Assembly (NCBI GenBank): GCA_964592235.1
Contig: CAZQCF010000008.1
Coordinates: 62,001-126,000, forward strand
Direction: 5' to 3'
DNA length: 64,000 nucleotides
DNA from: PLA3 sp964592235
Lineage (GTDB): Bacteria; Planctomycetota; Phycisphaerae; UBA1845; UTPLA1
The notes under the pieces were generated by a model. That model did no database searches and was not told where the DNA came from. It worked only from the letters and a program-made list of their open reading frames with translations. Shown in pieces: positions 1 through 8,158 of this stretch (positions within the stretch are counted from its first letter, which is position 1; each line of letters opens with the position of its first letter). The position numbers and the translations under genes are program-made.

Positions 1-167
1 CGGTGAAGTACGGCCTGCGATCCGCGCATCGAACGACCCGTTCGAATGCGGCGTCCAATGCGACCAAGCAGGTTCCTTCCGCTGACCTGTTCACCGCCTT
101 GCCCGCGCCGATCGTCAAGCCCACAATCGCCGGCCGCACGATACAATTGCGGCTGTTTGATGAATGA
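1..167 (+). CDS. C-terminal end of an unidentified protein (5' end outside window)
   Basis: A reading frame with codons beginning at position 3 is open from the window edge to TGA at 165-167. It would end in '...GRTIQLRLFDE'. The tail is rich in Ala, Thr and Pro and looks like a flexible C-terminus, with no recognisable domain. The next gene begins 33 bases later on the same strand, so the two could be cotranscribed. With only about 54 codons visible the function cannot be assigned, and the frame could be open by chance in GC-rich DNA. Confidence 0.45.
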   Translation, partial: VKYGLRSAHRTTRSNAASNATKQVPSADLFTALPAPIVKPTIAGRTIQLRLFDE

Positions 168-200
168 CCCCAACCTCGCCGTGCATCGGGAATCCCGCCC

Positions 201-1688
201 ATGTCCTATTCCGAGTTGATCGCCGTGGTAAAAGAAGCCAACATCCTGTCCTCCATCGAGGGGCTGCTCGACTGGGACAGCGAGACCGTCATGCCCGAGA
301 AGGGCCTGGCTGCGCGAGCCGAGCAGCTTTCGCTGATGGCCGCGCTGGCGCACGCGCGGCGGACCGATCCGCGCATCGGCGATTGGCTCGCCAGGCTGGA
401 AGGCAAGGCGGCGGACGAATCGCAGGCCGCGAACCTGCGGGAGATTCGCCGCGGCTACGATCGCGCGGTGAAGATTCCCGCCGAGCTGGTTCGCAAAATC
501 GCGCACGCTTCGACGCTCGCGAAGGACGCCTGGGGCAAGGCCCGCGCCGAGAAGAACTTCCCCGCATTCGCCCCGCATCTGTCCACGCTGCTGGACCTGA
601 AGCGGCAGGTCGCCGGCGCGATCGGTTACGCCGCCGAGCCGTACGACGCGTTGCTGGACGAATACGAGCCGGGCATGACCACGGCGCAGGTGGCGGATGT
701 GTTCGGCGCGCTGCGCGGCCCGCTGGCCGATTTTGTCAAGCGTCTGCAAAACGCGCCAAAGCGGCCGGACCCGGCTGTGCTGCACCGCCGATTCGACCGC
801 GCGGCCCAGGAGAGATTCGCCCGCCGGATGGCCGAGGTGGTCGGGTTTGACTTCGCCGCCGGTCGGCTGGATGTTTCCAAACACCCCTTCTGCTCCGGGA
901 GCTTTCCCGGCGACATCCGCCTGACGACGCGGTATTACGAAGACTTCTTCTCGCCCAGCGTCTTCGGCGTGTTGCACGAAGCGGGGCACGGACTCTACGA
1001 GCAGGGCTTGCCCGTGGAGCACGCCTTCACGCCGCTGGGCCAGCCGGTCAGCCTCGGCATTCACGAATCGCAATCGCGGATGTGGGAGAACTTCGTCGGC
1101 CGCAGCCGGGCATTCTGGGAGAAATTCTATCCCGAAGTACAGGCCGCATTTGCCGAGTCGCTTCGCGACGTCAGCCTGGATCAGTTCCATGCGGCGATCA
1201 ACGTCGTGCAGCCGTCGTTCATCCGCGTCGAGGCCGACGAGGTGACGTACAACCTGCACATCATTGTGCGGTTCGAGATGGAGCGGGGGCTGGTCAGCGG
1301 GAAGCTCGCAGTGAAGGATGTGCCCGAGGCATGGAACGCCCGCATGAAGGAATTCCTCGGCATCACGCCGCCCGATGATGCGCAGGGCTGCTTGCAGGAC
1401 ATCCACTGGTCGATGGGTGCGTTCGGGTACTTCCCGACGTACGCGCTGGGCAATCTCTACGCCGCGCAGCTCTTCGACGCCGCGAAGAAGGCCATTCCCG
1501 ACCTGGACGGCAACATCCGCGCGGGCCGGCTTCGCCCGCTGCTCGACTGGCTGCGCGAAAATGTCCATCGACACGGCCAACGGTTCCGCGCCGCCGATCT
1601 TATTCAGCGCGTCACGGGCAAACCGCCGTCGATTGAGCCGTTTCTTGCGTACGTGCGTGAAAAGTTCTTCCCTGTTTATGGACTGTGA
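201..1688 (+). CDS. M32 family metallocarboxypeptidase (carboxypeptidase Taq type)
   Basis: Zinc carboxypeptidase that removes C-terminal residues from peptides, expected to be cytoplasmic because there is no signal peptide. The 495 residues match the usual length of the family. The zinc site is visible: HEAGH at about residues 259-263 supplies two His ligands and the general-base Glu, and HESQS at about 288 carries the downstream Glu ligand typical of M32. The family pattern 'GNLYAAQLF' lies near the C-terminus. The protein begins MSYSELIAVVKE, an M32-like N-terminus. The stop overlaps the GTG start of the next gene (GTGA), which suggests translational coupling. The family assignment is secure; the physiological substrate is unknown. 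Confidence 0.95.
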   Translation: MSYSELIAVVKEANILSSIEGLLDWDSETVMPEKGLAARAEQLSLMAALAHARRTDPRIGDWLARLEGKAADESQAANLREIRRGYDRAVKIPAELVRKIAHASTLAKDAWGKARAEKNFPAFAPHLSTLLDLKRQVAGAIGYAAEPYDALLDEYEPGMTTAQVADVFGALRGPLADFVKRLQNAPKRPDPAVLHRRFDRAAQERFARRMAEVVGFDFAAGRLDVSKHPFCSGSFPGDIRLTTRYYEDFFSPSVFGVLHEAGHGLYEQGLPVEHAFTPLGQPVSLGIHESQSRMWENFVGRSRAFWEKFYPEVQAAFAESLRDVSLDQFHAAINVVQPSFIRVEADEVTYNLHIIVRFEMERGLVSGKLAVKDVPEAWNARMKEFLGITPPDDAQGCLQDIHWSMGAFGYFPTYALGNLYAAQLFDAAKKAIPDLDGNIRAGRLRPLLDWLRENVHRHGQRFRAADLIQRVTGKPPSIEPFLAYVREKFFPVYGL

Positions 1689-2146
1689 GCACCATGGACC
1701 TCAAAGCCGCCCTGTTGCAGAACATCGACAAGCGTTTCCAGCAATTCCGCGAGGCGTTCGGCCGATTCGACGATGCAGCCGCCGAGCGCGAGATGGTCGG
1801 CCCGAAGTGGAACGTGCGCGACCTCGCCGGGCATCTGGCGCATTGGACGGCCGAGGGCGCGGCGCAGCTTCCGGCGCTGGCGGCCGGCAAACCCATGCCC
1901 GACTACGACCTCCAAAAGGTGAACGAAGAGGTGTATCGCAGGAACCGGCACATGTCGTTTGTCATGTTGCTGCCGCAGATGCGCGCGGCCGAGGAGCGAT
2001 TCCTCGCGGCGGTGAAGGCCGTCCCCGATGGCCTGCTCATTGATTCGCCGGTGCGCGAGTGGATCGGTTTCACCGGCGCGGGGCACTATGAGAAGCACTG
2101 GGAGGGATTGAAGGCGGCAGTGGAGCGAATGAAGAATCGCGTATAG
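1685..2146 (+). CDS. DinB-like / ClbS-DfsB family four-helix protein
   Basis: A small protein of about 153 residues, probably an all-alpha bundle of the DinB/DUF1706 superfamily. The segment 'WNVRDLAGHLAHWTAEG' near residues 40-55 is the family's W-x-V-x-D-L-x-x-H-L motif, with a His that often takes part in metal binding. Members range from thiol-dependent transferases to the colibactin self-resistance protein ClbS, so the reaction cannot be predicted. A GTG start overlaps the stop of the carboxypeptidase gene by four bases; an ATG three codons further in (1694) is an alternative. Cotranscription with the peptidase is likely. Confidence 0.75.
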   Translation: MSTMDLKAALLQNIDKRFQQFREAFGRFDDAAAEREMVGPKWNVRDLAGHLAHWTAEGAAQLPALAAGKPMPDYDLQKVNEEVYRRNRHMSFVMLLPQMRAAEERFLAAVKAVPDGLLIDSPVREWIGFTGAGHYEKHWEGLKAAVERMKNRV

Positions 2147-2164
2147 CGAATGACCAGCGCGCGG

Positions 2165-2192
2165 AAGCCGACGGGTTGCAATCCGTCGGCTT
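2165..2192. terminator. Bidirectional hairpin between convergent genes
   Basis: A perfect 10-bp inverted repeat (AAGCCGACGG / CCGTCGGCTT) with an 8-base loop lies between the stops of the DinB-like gene (+) and the SRPBCC gene (-). There is no long T-tract on either side, so it may be an imperfect intrinsic terminator that serves both strands. Confidence 0.6.
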
Positions 2193-2243
2193 CGGGGGCG
2201 TCGCACTCTTGCCGCCGCCGCGCGATACACGACGCCGCGAGAT

Positions 2244-2801
2244 TCACGGCGGCGTCGGCGATACGTCCTCCCCGAACTTGCCGCCGAGCGACTTCAAGTA
2301 CGATTCCAGCGACGACGTGTAGCCAAACACGAATCGCGCCAAACATCGGAAGATCGGATTGTAAATCTCGCCCTCCTCCGTGATCGTCACCCGGCAGCCG
2401 TCGGCCGTCGGTTCGACCTCAAAAACCCACCGTCCGCCGAATGGCAGGTTTTCGTCAGCGATGCGCGTCACCAGCCTCGACGGGCGCGCGGCTTCCACTC
2501 GTTCCAGCGTCATCGGACCGTTGCTGCCGTCCTCCGTCCAGACCGGCTGACCGTCGCGGTCCGGCTGGCGCGTTACGGACTTCAGGTCCTTTCGCCAGCT
2601 CGCGGCCTGCTCATAATCCGCGATCACGTCCCAGATGACTTCCGGCTTCTGGTGCAACACGATTCGGCGGGCGGCTACGTGCCCCTGCGGCAGCAATAAC
2701 CCGACCCCCGCGATCAGCAGCACCAACCCCGCCAGCCCGCCTACGCCAATGAGCACCCATTGCCACATCGCCCGCCTCTTTTTGCTCGCCGCCGCCATCA
2801 T
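2244..2801 (-). CDS. SRPBCC (START-like) domain protein with one N-terminal membrane helix
   Basis: The protein has about 185 residues from the ATG pair at 2801/2798, which follows a purine-rich stretch; longer in-frame extensions upstream look non-coding. A hydrophobic helix near residues 14-37 (WVLIGVGGLAGLVLLIAGVG) anchors it to the membrane. The rest resembles the polyketide-cyclase/START fold: 'KPEVIWDVIADYEQAASWRKDLKSV' is the typical N-terminal strand-helix of SRPBCC proteins, followed by alternating strands ending in a long C-terminal helix. Such proteins bind hydrophobic ligands; no ligand or enzyme activity can be inferred. It converges with the DinB-like gene. Confidence 0.8.
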   Translation of the reverse strand: MMAAASKKRRAMWQWVLIGVGGLAGLVLLIAGVGLLLPQGHVAARRIVLHQKPEVIWDVIADYEQAASWRKDLKSVTRQPDRDGQPVWTEDGSNGPMTLERVEAARPSRLVTRIADENLPFGGRWVFEVEPTADGCRVTITEEGEIYNPIFRCLARFVFGYTSSLESYLKSLGGKFGEDVSPTPP

Positions 2802-3062
2802 CGTGCCCCGGACCTCGCTCGGCTCACCGAGTCGTCGCGCCGTTTCGACAAGATGCAGTCTAACGCGCAGCCTCCTGGGATCCATGTGAGACGCGACAGA
2901 CCTGCCGGCCGAGGTCCAGCCCGGGCAGGCCCGTCGATTCGCCCGGGAGAATCCTGTCGATCCTTGCCCGCGCGTGCGATTCCGACGTTACAATCCCCGA
3001 TTCATCCGCGCCGATGCCGCCTCTGAGAGCGGGCGCGAAGCGAATTTCGGACAGGTGTCGTC

Positions 3063-4451
3063 ATGCTCGGCGAACTGCTGCGACCGGAAATCGAGGAGAT
3101 GCTCGCCGCCCGGCACTTCGCCGGTCTGCGCGAGGCCCTCGCTGATCTGCCGGCGGCCGACATCGCCGATCTTTTCGCCGATCTGCCGTCGGAACAGGTC
3201 GCCGTGCTCTTTCGCATCCTGCCGCGCGCCCAGGCGACAGATGTCTTCGAGTACCTGCCGGTCGACGTGCAGGAAAGCACGCTGCGCGCCATGGGGCAGG
3301 AGGAAGTTGCCGCGGTTCTGAACGAAATGGACCCCGACGACCGCACCGCCCTCCTCGAAGAGATGCCCGGCGAGGCGGCCCAGCGGCTCATCAACCTTCT
3401 CTCGCCCGAAGAGCGGCGCATCGCGTCCAAGCTTCTCGGCTATCCCGAAGAATCCATCGGCCGGCGCATGACGCCTGACTACGTCGCCGTGCGCGAAGAC
3501 TGGACGATCTCGCACGTCTTCTCGCACCTGCGCCAAGTTGGCAAAGACAAAGAGACGCTCAACGTCGTCTTCGTCACCGACGAGCGCGGTCGCCTGATTG
3601 ACGACATCGCCCTGCGCCAGCTTGTCCTCGCCGATCCGAACGATCTGGTGAAGGACATCATGGACGGCCATTTCCCACACCTGCACGCACAGGACGACCA
3701 GGAAGAAGCCGTCCGCACGTTCAAGAAATACGACCGGAGCGTGCTGCCCGTCGTGGACAGTTCGAACATCCTCGTGGGCATCGTGACGGTGGACGACGTG
3801 TTGGACGTCGCCGAGCAGGAAGAAACCGAAGACGTGCAGAAGATGGCGGCCGTCGGCGTCCTGGAAGAGCCGTATCTCGATGCGTCGGCCATGACGATGG
3901 TACGGAAGCGCGCCCCGTGGCTGTTGCTGTTGTTTGTCGGCGAGCTGTGCACCATCGGGGCGATGCACAAGTTCGAGGCGACGCTTCAGGCCGTCGTCAT
4001 CCTGGCGATGTTCATTCCGATCATCATGAGCAGCGGGGGCAACAGCGGCTCGCAGGCGGCGTCGCTCGTTATTCGCGCACTGGCGGTCGGCGAGTTAACA
4101 CTCGCGGACTGGTGGCGCGTGATGCGGCGCGAACTGTTTTCCGGATTGATGTTCGGTTCGTTGCTGGGGATCGCAGCGTTCCTCACGGCGATCGCGTTCG
4201 CACTTTATCGGGGCGCGAATGGGAATCCGATGCAACAAAACGTGCTGCTAGGTTTTGCCGTCGGCACGGCGCTGGTCGGCGTGGTGTTGTTCGGAACGCT
4301 TGCCGGCTCGATGCTTCCACTGCTGCTCAAGCGCGTGGGGCTGGACCCGGCGGTATCGTCCACGCCGTTTGTCGCAACACTCGTGGATGTCACCGGGCTG
4401 CTCATCTACTTCACGACGGCTCGCTTGATTCTCGCCGGTACGCTGCTGTGA
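3063..4451 (+). CDS. mgtE: Magnesium transporter MgtE
   Basis: Mg2+ channel/transporter in the cytoplasmic membrane, 462 residues, the normal length. Domains in order: an N-terminal helical superhelix (about 1-130) with the repeated 'L..LPxxxxAxxF..LP' pattern, a CBS pair (about 135-255, including 'VLPVVDSSNILVGIVTVDDV'), a plug helix, and a five-helix pore domain from about 285 to the end. The pore segment 'PIIMSSGGNSGSQAASL' is the family hallmark. In known MgtE proteins the N and CBS domains sense cytosolic Mg2+ and close the pore. The gene stands alone, with no Mg2+ riboswitch recognisable upstream. Confidence 0.97.
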   Translation: MLGELLRPEIEEMLAARHFAGLREALADLPAADIADLFADLPSEQVAVLFRILPRAQATDVFEYLPVDVQESTLRAMGQEEVAAVLNEMDPDDRTALLEEMPGEAAQRLINLLSPEERRIASKLLGYPEESIGRRMTPDYVAVREDWTISHVFSHLRQVGKDKETLNVVFVTDERGRLIDDIALRQLVLADPNDLVKDIMDGHFPHLHAQDDQEEAVRTFKKYDRSVLPVVDSSNILVGIVTVDDVLDVAEQEETEDVQKMAAVGVLEEPYLDASAMTMVRKRAPWLLLLFVGELCTIGAMHKFEATLQAVVILAMFIPIIMSSGGNSGSQAASLVIRALAVGELTLADWWRVMRRELFSGLMFGSLLGIAAFLTAIAFALYRGANGNPMQQNVLLGFAVGTALVGVVLFGTLAGSMLPLLLKRVGLDPAVSSTPFVATLVDVTGLLIYFTTARLILAGTLL

Positions 4452-4493
4452 TCGCCTTTCAGGGCGCGCGACAACCAAGCCGCCGCGTGAACC

Positions 4494-4519
4494 GAGCCGC
4501 GACCGCGGGGGAGCGGCTC
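4494..4519. terminator. Possible terminator hairpin between convergent genes
   Basis: A 7-bp perfect inverted repeat (GAGCCGC / GCGGCTC) with a 12-base GC-rich loop sits between the stops of mgtE (+) and the VTT-domain gene (-). No T-tract follows, so its role as a terminator is a positional guess. Confidence 0.35.
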
Positions 4520-4541
4520 GCAAGCGGCGCCGGTCGTTGCC

Positions 4542-5162
4542 CTAGAAATAGCGAATCAGCGCGAACCCGCCGATCAGCAGCACCAAGAACGCGACGCACA
4601 GCAGATTGAAATACTTGTCGATGAACTTGTGGATCGGCTCGCCGAATCGGTGCAGCAGCCACGCCACGATGAAGAACCGCAATCCGCGACCAACGAAGGA
4701 CACCGCCGCGAAAGCAAGAATATTCATGTGAAACGCGCCGGATGCAATCGTGAACACCTTGTAGGGGATCGGCGTGAAAGCCGCTGCGAAGACGATCCAG
4801 TAATCATATGCCTGATACCATTCCGTCACTTTCGCGTAATGTTTCTCGGCGTGGTAGAACGCGATGATCTTCTGCCCCAGCGTGTCCATCAAGGTCATGC
4901 CGATGACATATCCGGCCAGACCGCCCAGCACGCTGGCGATCGTGCAATTCAGGGCGAGCGCGAACCAGCGCGTCCGCGCGCCAAGCACGAGCGCGATCAG
5001 CAACACGTCGGGCGGAATCGGGAAGAAACTCGACTCGGAAAACGCCAGCAGGAAGAGCGCCACTGCTCCGTGCGGCGTGTGCGCCCAATGCAACACCCAA
5101 TCGTACATGCGCCGGTGAATGCCGGGCTTGTCGCCGCCGTCCTTCCACTCTCCCTCATTCAT
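4542..5162 (-). CDS. VTT-domain (YqaA/DedA-like) membrane protein
   Basis: An integral membrane protein of about 206 residues from the ATG at 5162. The segment 'FSESSFFPIPPDVLLIALVLG' matches the re-entrant loop motif of the VTT/SNARE-associated superfamily, and 'FAAAFTPIPYKVFTIASGAF' is the second half of that repeat, as in YqaA proteins. A long hydrophobic C-terminal helix (about 185-205) ends in basic residues. DedA-superfamily proteins work in lipid scrambling or undecaprenyl-phosphate recycling; the role of the YqaA branch is less clear. An upstream extension to 5207 is open but Pro/Ser-rich and poorly supported. Confidence 0.85.
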   Translation of the reverse strand: MNEGEWKDGGDKPGIHRRMYDWVLHWAHTPHGAVALFLLAFSESSFFPIPPDVLLIALVLGARTRWFALALNCTIASVLGGLAGYVIGMTLMDTLGQKIIAFYHAEKHYAKVTEWYQAYDYWIVFAAAFTPIPYKVFTIASGAFHMNILAFAAVSFVGRGLRFFIVAWLLHRFGEPIHKFIDKYFNLLCVAFLVLLIGGFALIRYF

Positions 5163-5243
5163 GGGCGGGGATGGTATCGCCAACGAGGCCGGTCGGCGAG
5201 TCGCCACGCGTCATGCTGCGAGAACCACCCAGGCAACGTCGGA

Positions 5244-5435
5244 TCAACCCACGCGGCCATCGCGGTCCAGATCTTCGCCAAGACGATTCTCCAGCCGAAG
5301 GATGAGTTCCCGCAACAGCATTTGAGTGCGATTCAGTTCGTTTTCGAGCCAGCGCACGCGGGACTCGATATTCTCCGAGTGCTCACGCTGCGTGCTGATC
5401 TGGCTTTGTTGGATCAAGTCCCAGAAGAATCCCAT
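5244..5435 (-). CDS. Small coiled-coil protein of unknown function
   Basis: A 63-residue ORF starting MGFFWDLIQQ. The ATG at 5435 lies nine bases after a GGAGG ribosome binding site (5446-5450), better placed than the ATG at 5441. Residues 15-55 form a charged heptad-like stretch (ENIESRVRWLENELNRTQ...) predicted to be a coiled coil, followed by a 'DLDRDGRVG' tail that resembles a single DxDxDG calcium loop. No known family is recognised. The strong RBS supports real translation. Confidence 0.6.
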   Translation of the reverse strand: MGFFWDLIQQSQISTQREHSENIESRVRWLENELNRTQMLLRELILRLENRLGEDLDRDGRVG

Positions 5436-5579
5436 GATCATCAACCTCCGTAATCCAATTCCGTGGTCAACATGGCCGCAGCAGCCCCGATCATGGCACG
5501 CCGCGCCTCGTCATGCTACACGACGCGGTGGATGCGACTATGTCTCCCCAGGTGAGTGCAGGGTGACTTCCCGGGCGAG

Positions 5580-6353
5580 CTAGTATCGAAAATGTTTGAT
5601 CGGCTCACCCTGCTGGCCGATGTGCGTCATTGCGTCGATGCCGATTTGCAGATGCAGATCAGCCCAGTCGCGCGTTACGCGCGCGTCGCTTTCCTCGGTC
5701 TTGACGCCGTCCGGCGTGAGAGGCACATCCGAAACCAGCAGCAGCGCCCCGCGCGCGATTTCATTGCGATGCCCCACGATGAAGACCGTCGCCGTTTCCA
5801 TGTCGATCGCGATGGCCGTCATCGCCTGAAGACGATTCAGAAACGCCGAATCGTGTTCCCACACGCGGCGATTGGTCGTGTAAACGACGCCGGTTCGGTA
5901 TTCCTGACCGCGCTCGGCCAGTTTTTGCGACACAAACTTGTGCAGCTTGAAAGACGGCAGCGCCGGGACCTCGGGCGGGAAATAGTCATTCGACGTGCCC
6001 TCGCCGCGGATCGCAGCAATCGGCAGGATAAAGTGGCCGATCTCCGACGTGGTCTTTAATCCGCCGCACTTGCCGAGAAAGAGCACGCCCTTGGGTCGCC
6101 GGGCGCTAAGCAGGTCCATGATGATCGCGGCGTTGGGCGAGCCGATGCCAAACTTCACGATGGTCAGCCCCGCCGAATTGGTCGTCGCCTGCATCGGCCG
6201 ATCTTTGCCGAGAATCTCGCTGCCGAATTGCGCCGCGAACGCCTCGACATAGTTCCCGAAATTGGTCAAGAGGACATAATCGCCGAAGTCGTCAACCGCC
6301 ATTCCCGTGTATCGCGGCAACCATGACTTGGCCAGTTCCAGCTTGGTCGGCAT
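5580..6353 (-). CDS. AMP nucleosidase, short form
   Basis: A nucleoside-phosphorylase-fold enzyme expected to hydrolyse AMP to adenine and ribose 5-phosphate. The 257 residues fit the short AMP nucleosidases, which lack the N-terminal regulatory domain of the Escherichia coli enzyme. Visible features are 'LFLGKCGGL' (phosphate/ribose site), 'IAIDMETATVFIVG' (the Met-Glu pair that binds ribose in this superfamily), and 'LLLVSDVPLTPDGVKT', where the Asp after Ser is the usual base-recognition acid. Twelve bases separate it from the upstream cyclo-ligase gene, so the two probably form an operon. Another purine nucleosidase specificity is possible. Confidence 0.85.
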   Translation of the reverse strand: MPTKLELAKSWLPRYTGMAVDDFGDYVLLTNFGNYVEAFAAQFGSEILGKDRPMQATTNSAGLTIVKFGIGSPNAAIIMDLLSARRPKGVLFLGKCGGLKTTSEIGHFILPIAAIRGEGTSNDYFPPEVPALPSFKLHKFVSQKLAERGQEYRTGVVYTTNRRVWEHDSAFLNRLQAMTAIAIDMETATVFIVGHRNEIARGALLLVSDVPLTPDGVKTEESDARVTRDWADLHLQIGIDAMTHIGQQGEPIKHFRY

Positions 6354-6365
6354 GAATCTGTCCTC

Positions 6366-6935
6366 TTACGGATCGAACCGCCGCACCTTGGCATCGGTAA
6401 TCAGCATATGAACACGTTGATCCAACGGACCGGCGGGAATCGAATCCACGACCTGCTCCTCGAGCGCAAAGCCGCAGGCGACCCCGCGAAACTCCGCTTT
6501 GCCCAGAAACCGATCGTAGAATCCGCGACCCCGCCCCAGCCGATTGCCGAACGGATCAAAGCCCAGCCCCGGCACAATCACCAGGTCAATCTGCTGAACC
6601 GGGATAATCTGCCCGCTGACCGGCTCGCGCACGCCAAGCTGGTTGTTCGCCGCGACCTCGGTGTCCAGATCGCGAATCTCCATCGGGATCATCTGCCGGC
6701 TTTCCCAACTGACCTGCGGGGCGACCACGCGTTTGCCATCCTGCCACGCCTGAAGAACGATGGGGGTCGTGTCGGCCTCCTGCGGCAGCGACAGGTAGAT
6801 CATCAACGTTTCGCAGCGGCGATACTCCGGTTCGGCGAGCAGCAGCCGAGCCGCGCTGCGCGAGCGCGAGGCCATGTCATCCGGCGAAATCGCCGCCAAC
6901 ACCGCCCGCAGCCTGGATCGAAGTTCCTTCTTCAC
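6366..6935 (-). CDS. 5-formyltetrahydrofolate cyclo-ligase
   Basis: ATP-dependent conversion of 5-formyl-THF to 5,10-methenyl-THF in one-carbon metabolism. The protein has 189 residues, normal for the family. The diagnostic C-terminal motif 'GLGFDPFGNRLGRGRGFYDR' is intact, and the N-terminal 'MKKELRSRLRAVLAAISPDD' matches the start of the family, with the basic residues that hold the nucleotide. It is the upstream member of a two-gene unit with the AMP nucleosidase. Confidence 0.93.
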   Translation of the reverse strand: MKKELRSRLRAVLAAISPDDMASRSRSAARLLLAEPEYRRCETLMIYLSLPQEADTTPIVLQAWQDGKRVVAPQVSWESRQMIPMEIRDLDTEVAANNQLGVREPVSGQIIPVQQIDLVIVPGLGFDPFGNRLGRGRGFYDRFLGKAEFRGVACGFALEEQVVDSIPAGPLDQRVHMLITDAKVRRFDP

Positions 6936-7053
6936 CCGGTCCTCGCAAAGGGATGCGTTCCCGTTAGAGAATATGGACTGGGCTGATCGGTTTCAATAGC
7001 ATGGCGGCTGACGGCGGAAACCACCCGCCCGATCGCCGAACCTTGTGTGATTC

Positions 7054-8154
7054 GTGAGCCTGAAATCGACGCTTCCGATAGCAACCTTCCTGACCGGTGC
7101 GCTGTTGAGCGCCGCAGGGACCGCGCTGGTTATGCGGTGGTCAACCCGTCGCGGGTTCGTGGATGTCCCCGGCGGGCACAAAGGTCACGCACGACCGGTG
7201 GCGCTGGGCGGCGGCGTGGCCATCACGCTGGCAGCCGTGCTGCCGATGCTCGGCGCGATCGTCGCGGCCAATCTGTTCGGCACAGGCGTTACGCCGCAAT
7301 GGCTGCCGGACTCGGTTCGCATTCACCTCGGCGGAATGGTGACCAAGACGCCGTTGGCGCTGGCACTCGCCGGGGCGGCCGCGTTCATCTGCATCGTCGG
7401 TTTGATGGATGACCGACGCGCGATGCGACCGCTGACGAAACTGGTCGCTCAAATCGTCGCCGCCGCCACGCTCGTGATTGGTTTCAATCTCCGATTGCTT
7501 TCCGATCTGGGCTACGTCCCGTCGGCCCTGCTCTCGATCCTCTGGATCGTGACGCTGATGAACTCGTTCAACTTCCTGGACAACATGGACGGCCTCGCCG
7601 CGGGCGTGGCGATGATCGCCGCAAGCGTGTTCGCCAGCACGGCCATGAGGGCGGGGCAGGTATTTGTACCTGCGAGTTGTCTGCTGCTGGCCGGGGCGCT
7701 GGCGGGTTTCCTGCCGTTCAATGTTCATCCCGCTCGCGTCTTCATGGGCGATGCAGGCAGCATGGTGATTGGTCTGCTCATCGGCGTGCTGACGATCCTC
7801 ACGACGTTTGCCGACCCGGCCCAGGGCCAGGCACCCGTCGGGGTCCTCGCGCCGCTGGTCGTCATGGCGGTGCCGCTGTATGACACGGCAAGCGTGATCT
7901 GGATTCGCTGGCGCAGCGGAAGTCCGATCTGGGCCGGCGACCGGCGGCATTTCTCGCATCGCCTTGTGCGACGCGGCATGCCGGTGCGCAAGGCCGTCGC
8001 GGTCATCTGGCTGGCCACGCTGGTCACGTCGCTCCCCGCGCTGATGCTGCCGCGCGCGAGCTGGCCGCTGGCGTGGGGCATCCTGTTGCAAACACTGCTC
8101 GTGGTCGCGCTGGTCGCCCTGCTGGAAAGTACCGGCGGCGACGGATCGGATTAG
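7054..8154 (+). CDS. Undecaprenyl-phosphate sugar-1-phosphate transferase (WecA/MraY family)
   Basis: A polytopic membrane enzyme that transfers a sugar 1-phosphate from a UDP-sugar to the lipid carrier, starting glycan synthesis. It has 366 residues with about ten or eleven hydrophobic helices. Family motifs: 'GGHKGHARPVALGGGVAI' (first loop), 'GLMDDRRAM' (the DD pair that binds Mg2+), 'NSFNFLDNMDGLAAG' (the NxxNxxDGxxGL catalytic motif) and 'ARVFMGDAGSMVIG' plus a later 'RRHFSHRL' (the histidine loop of WecA types). A GTG start at 7054 is used. The O-antigen ligase-like gene begins four bases downstream, so both probably serve one surface polysaccharide. The sugar substrate is not predictable. 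Confidence 0.9.
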   Translation: MSLKSTLPIATFLTGALLSAAGTALVMRWSTRRGFVDVPGGHKGHARPVALGGGVAITLAAVLPMLGAIVAANLFGTGVTPQWLPDSVRIHLGGMVTKTPLALALAGAAAFICIVGLMDDRRAMRPLTKLVAQIVAAATLVIGFNLRLLSDLGYVPSALLSILWIVTLMNSFNFLDNMDGLAAGVAMIAASVFASTAMRAGQVFVPASCLLLAGALAGFLPFNVHPARVFMGDAGSMVIGLLIGVLTILTTFADPAQGQAPVGVLAPLVVMAVPLYDTASVIWIRWRSGSPIWAGDRRHFSHRLVRRGMPVRKAVAVIWLATLVTSLPALMLPRASWPLAWGILLQTLLVVALVALLESTGGDGSD

Positions 8155-8158
8155 ACCG

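Noticed and set aside
2964..2994. TTGCCC...TACAAT promoter upstream of mgtE
   Set aside because: The spacer is 19 bases and the -35 is poor; no better candidate was found, so it is not listed. No Mg2+ riboswitch fold was recognised either.
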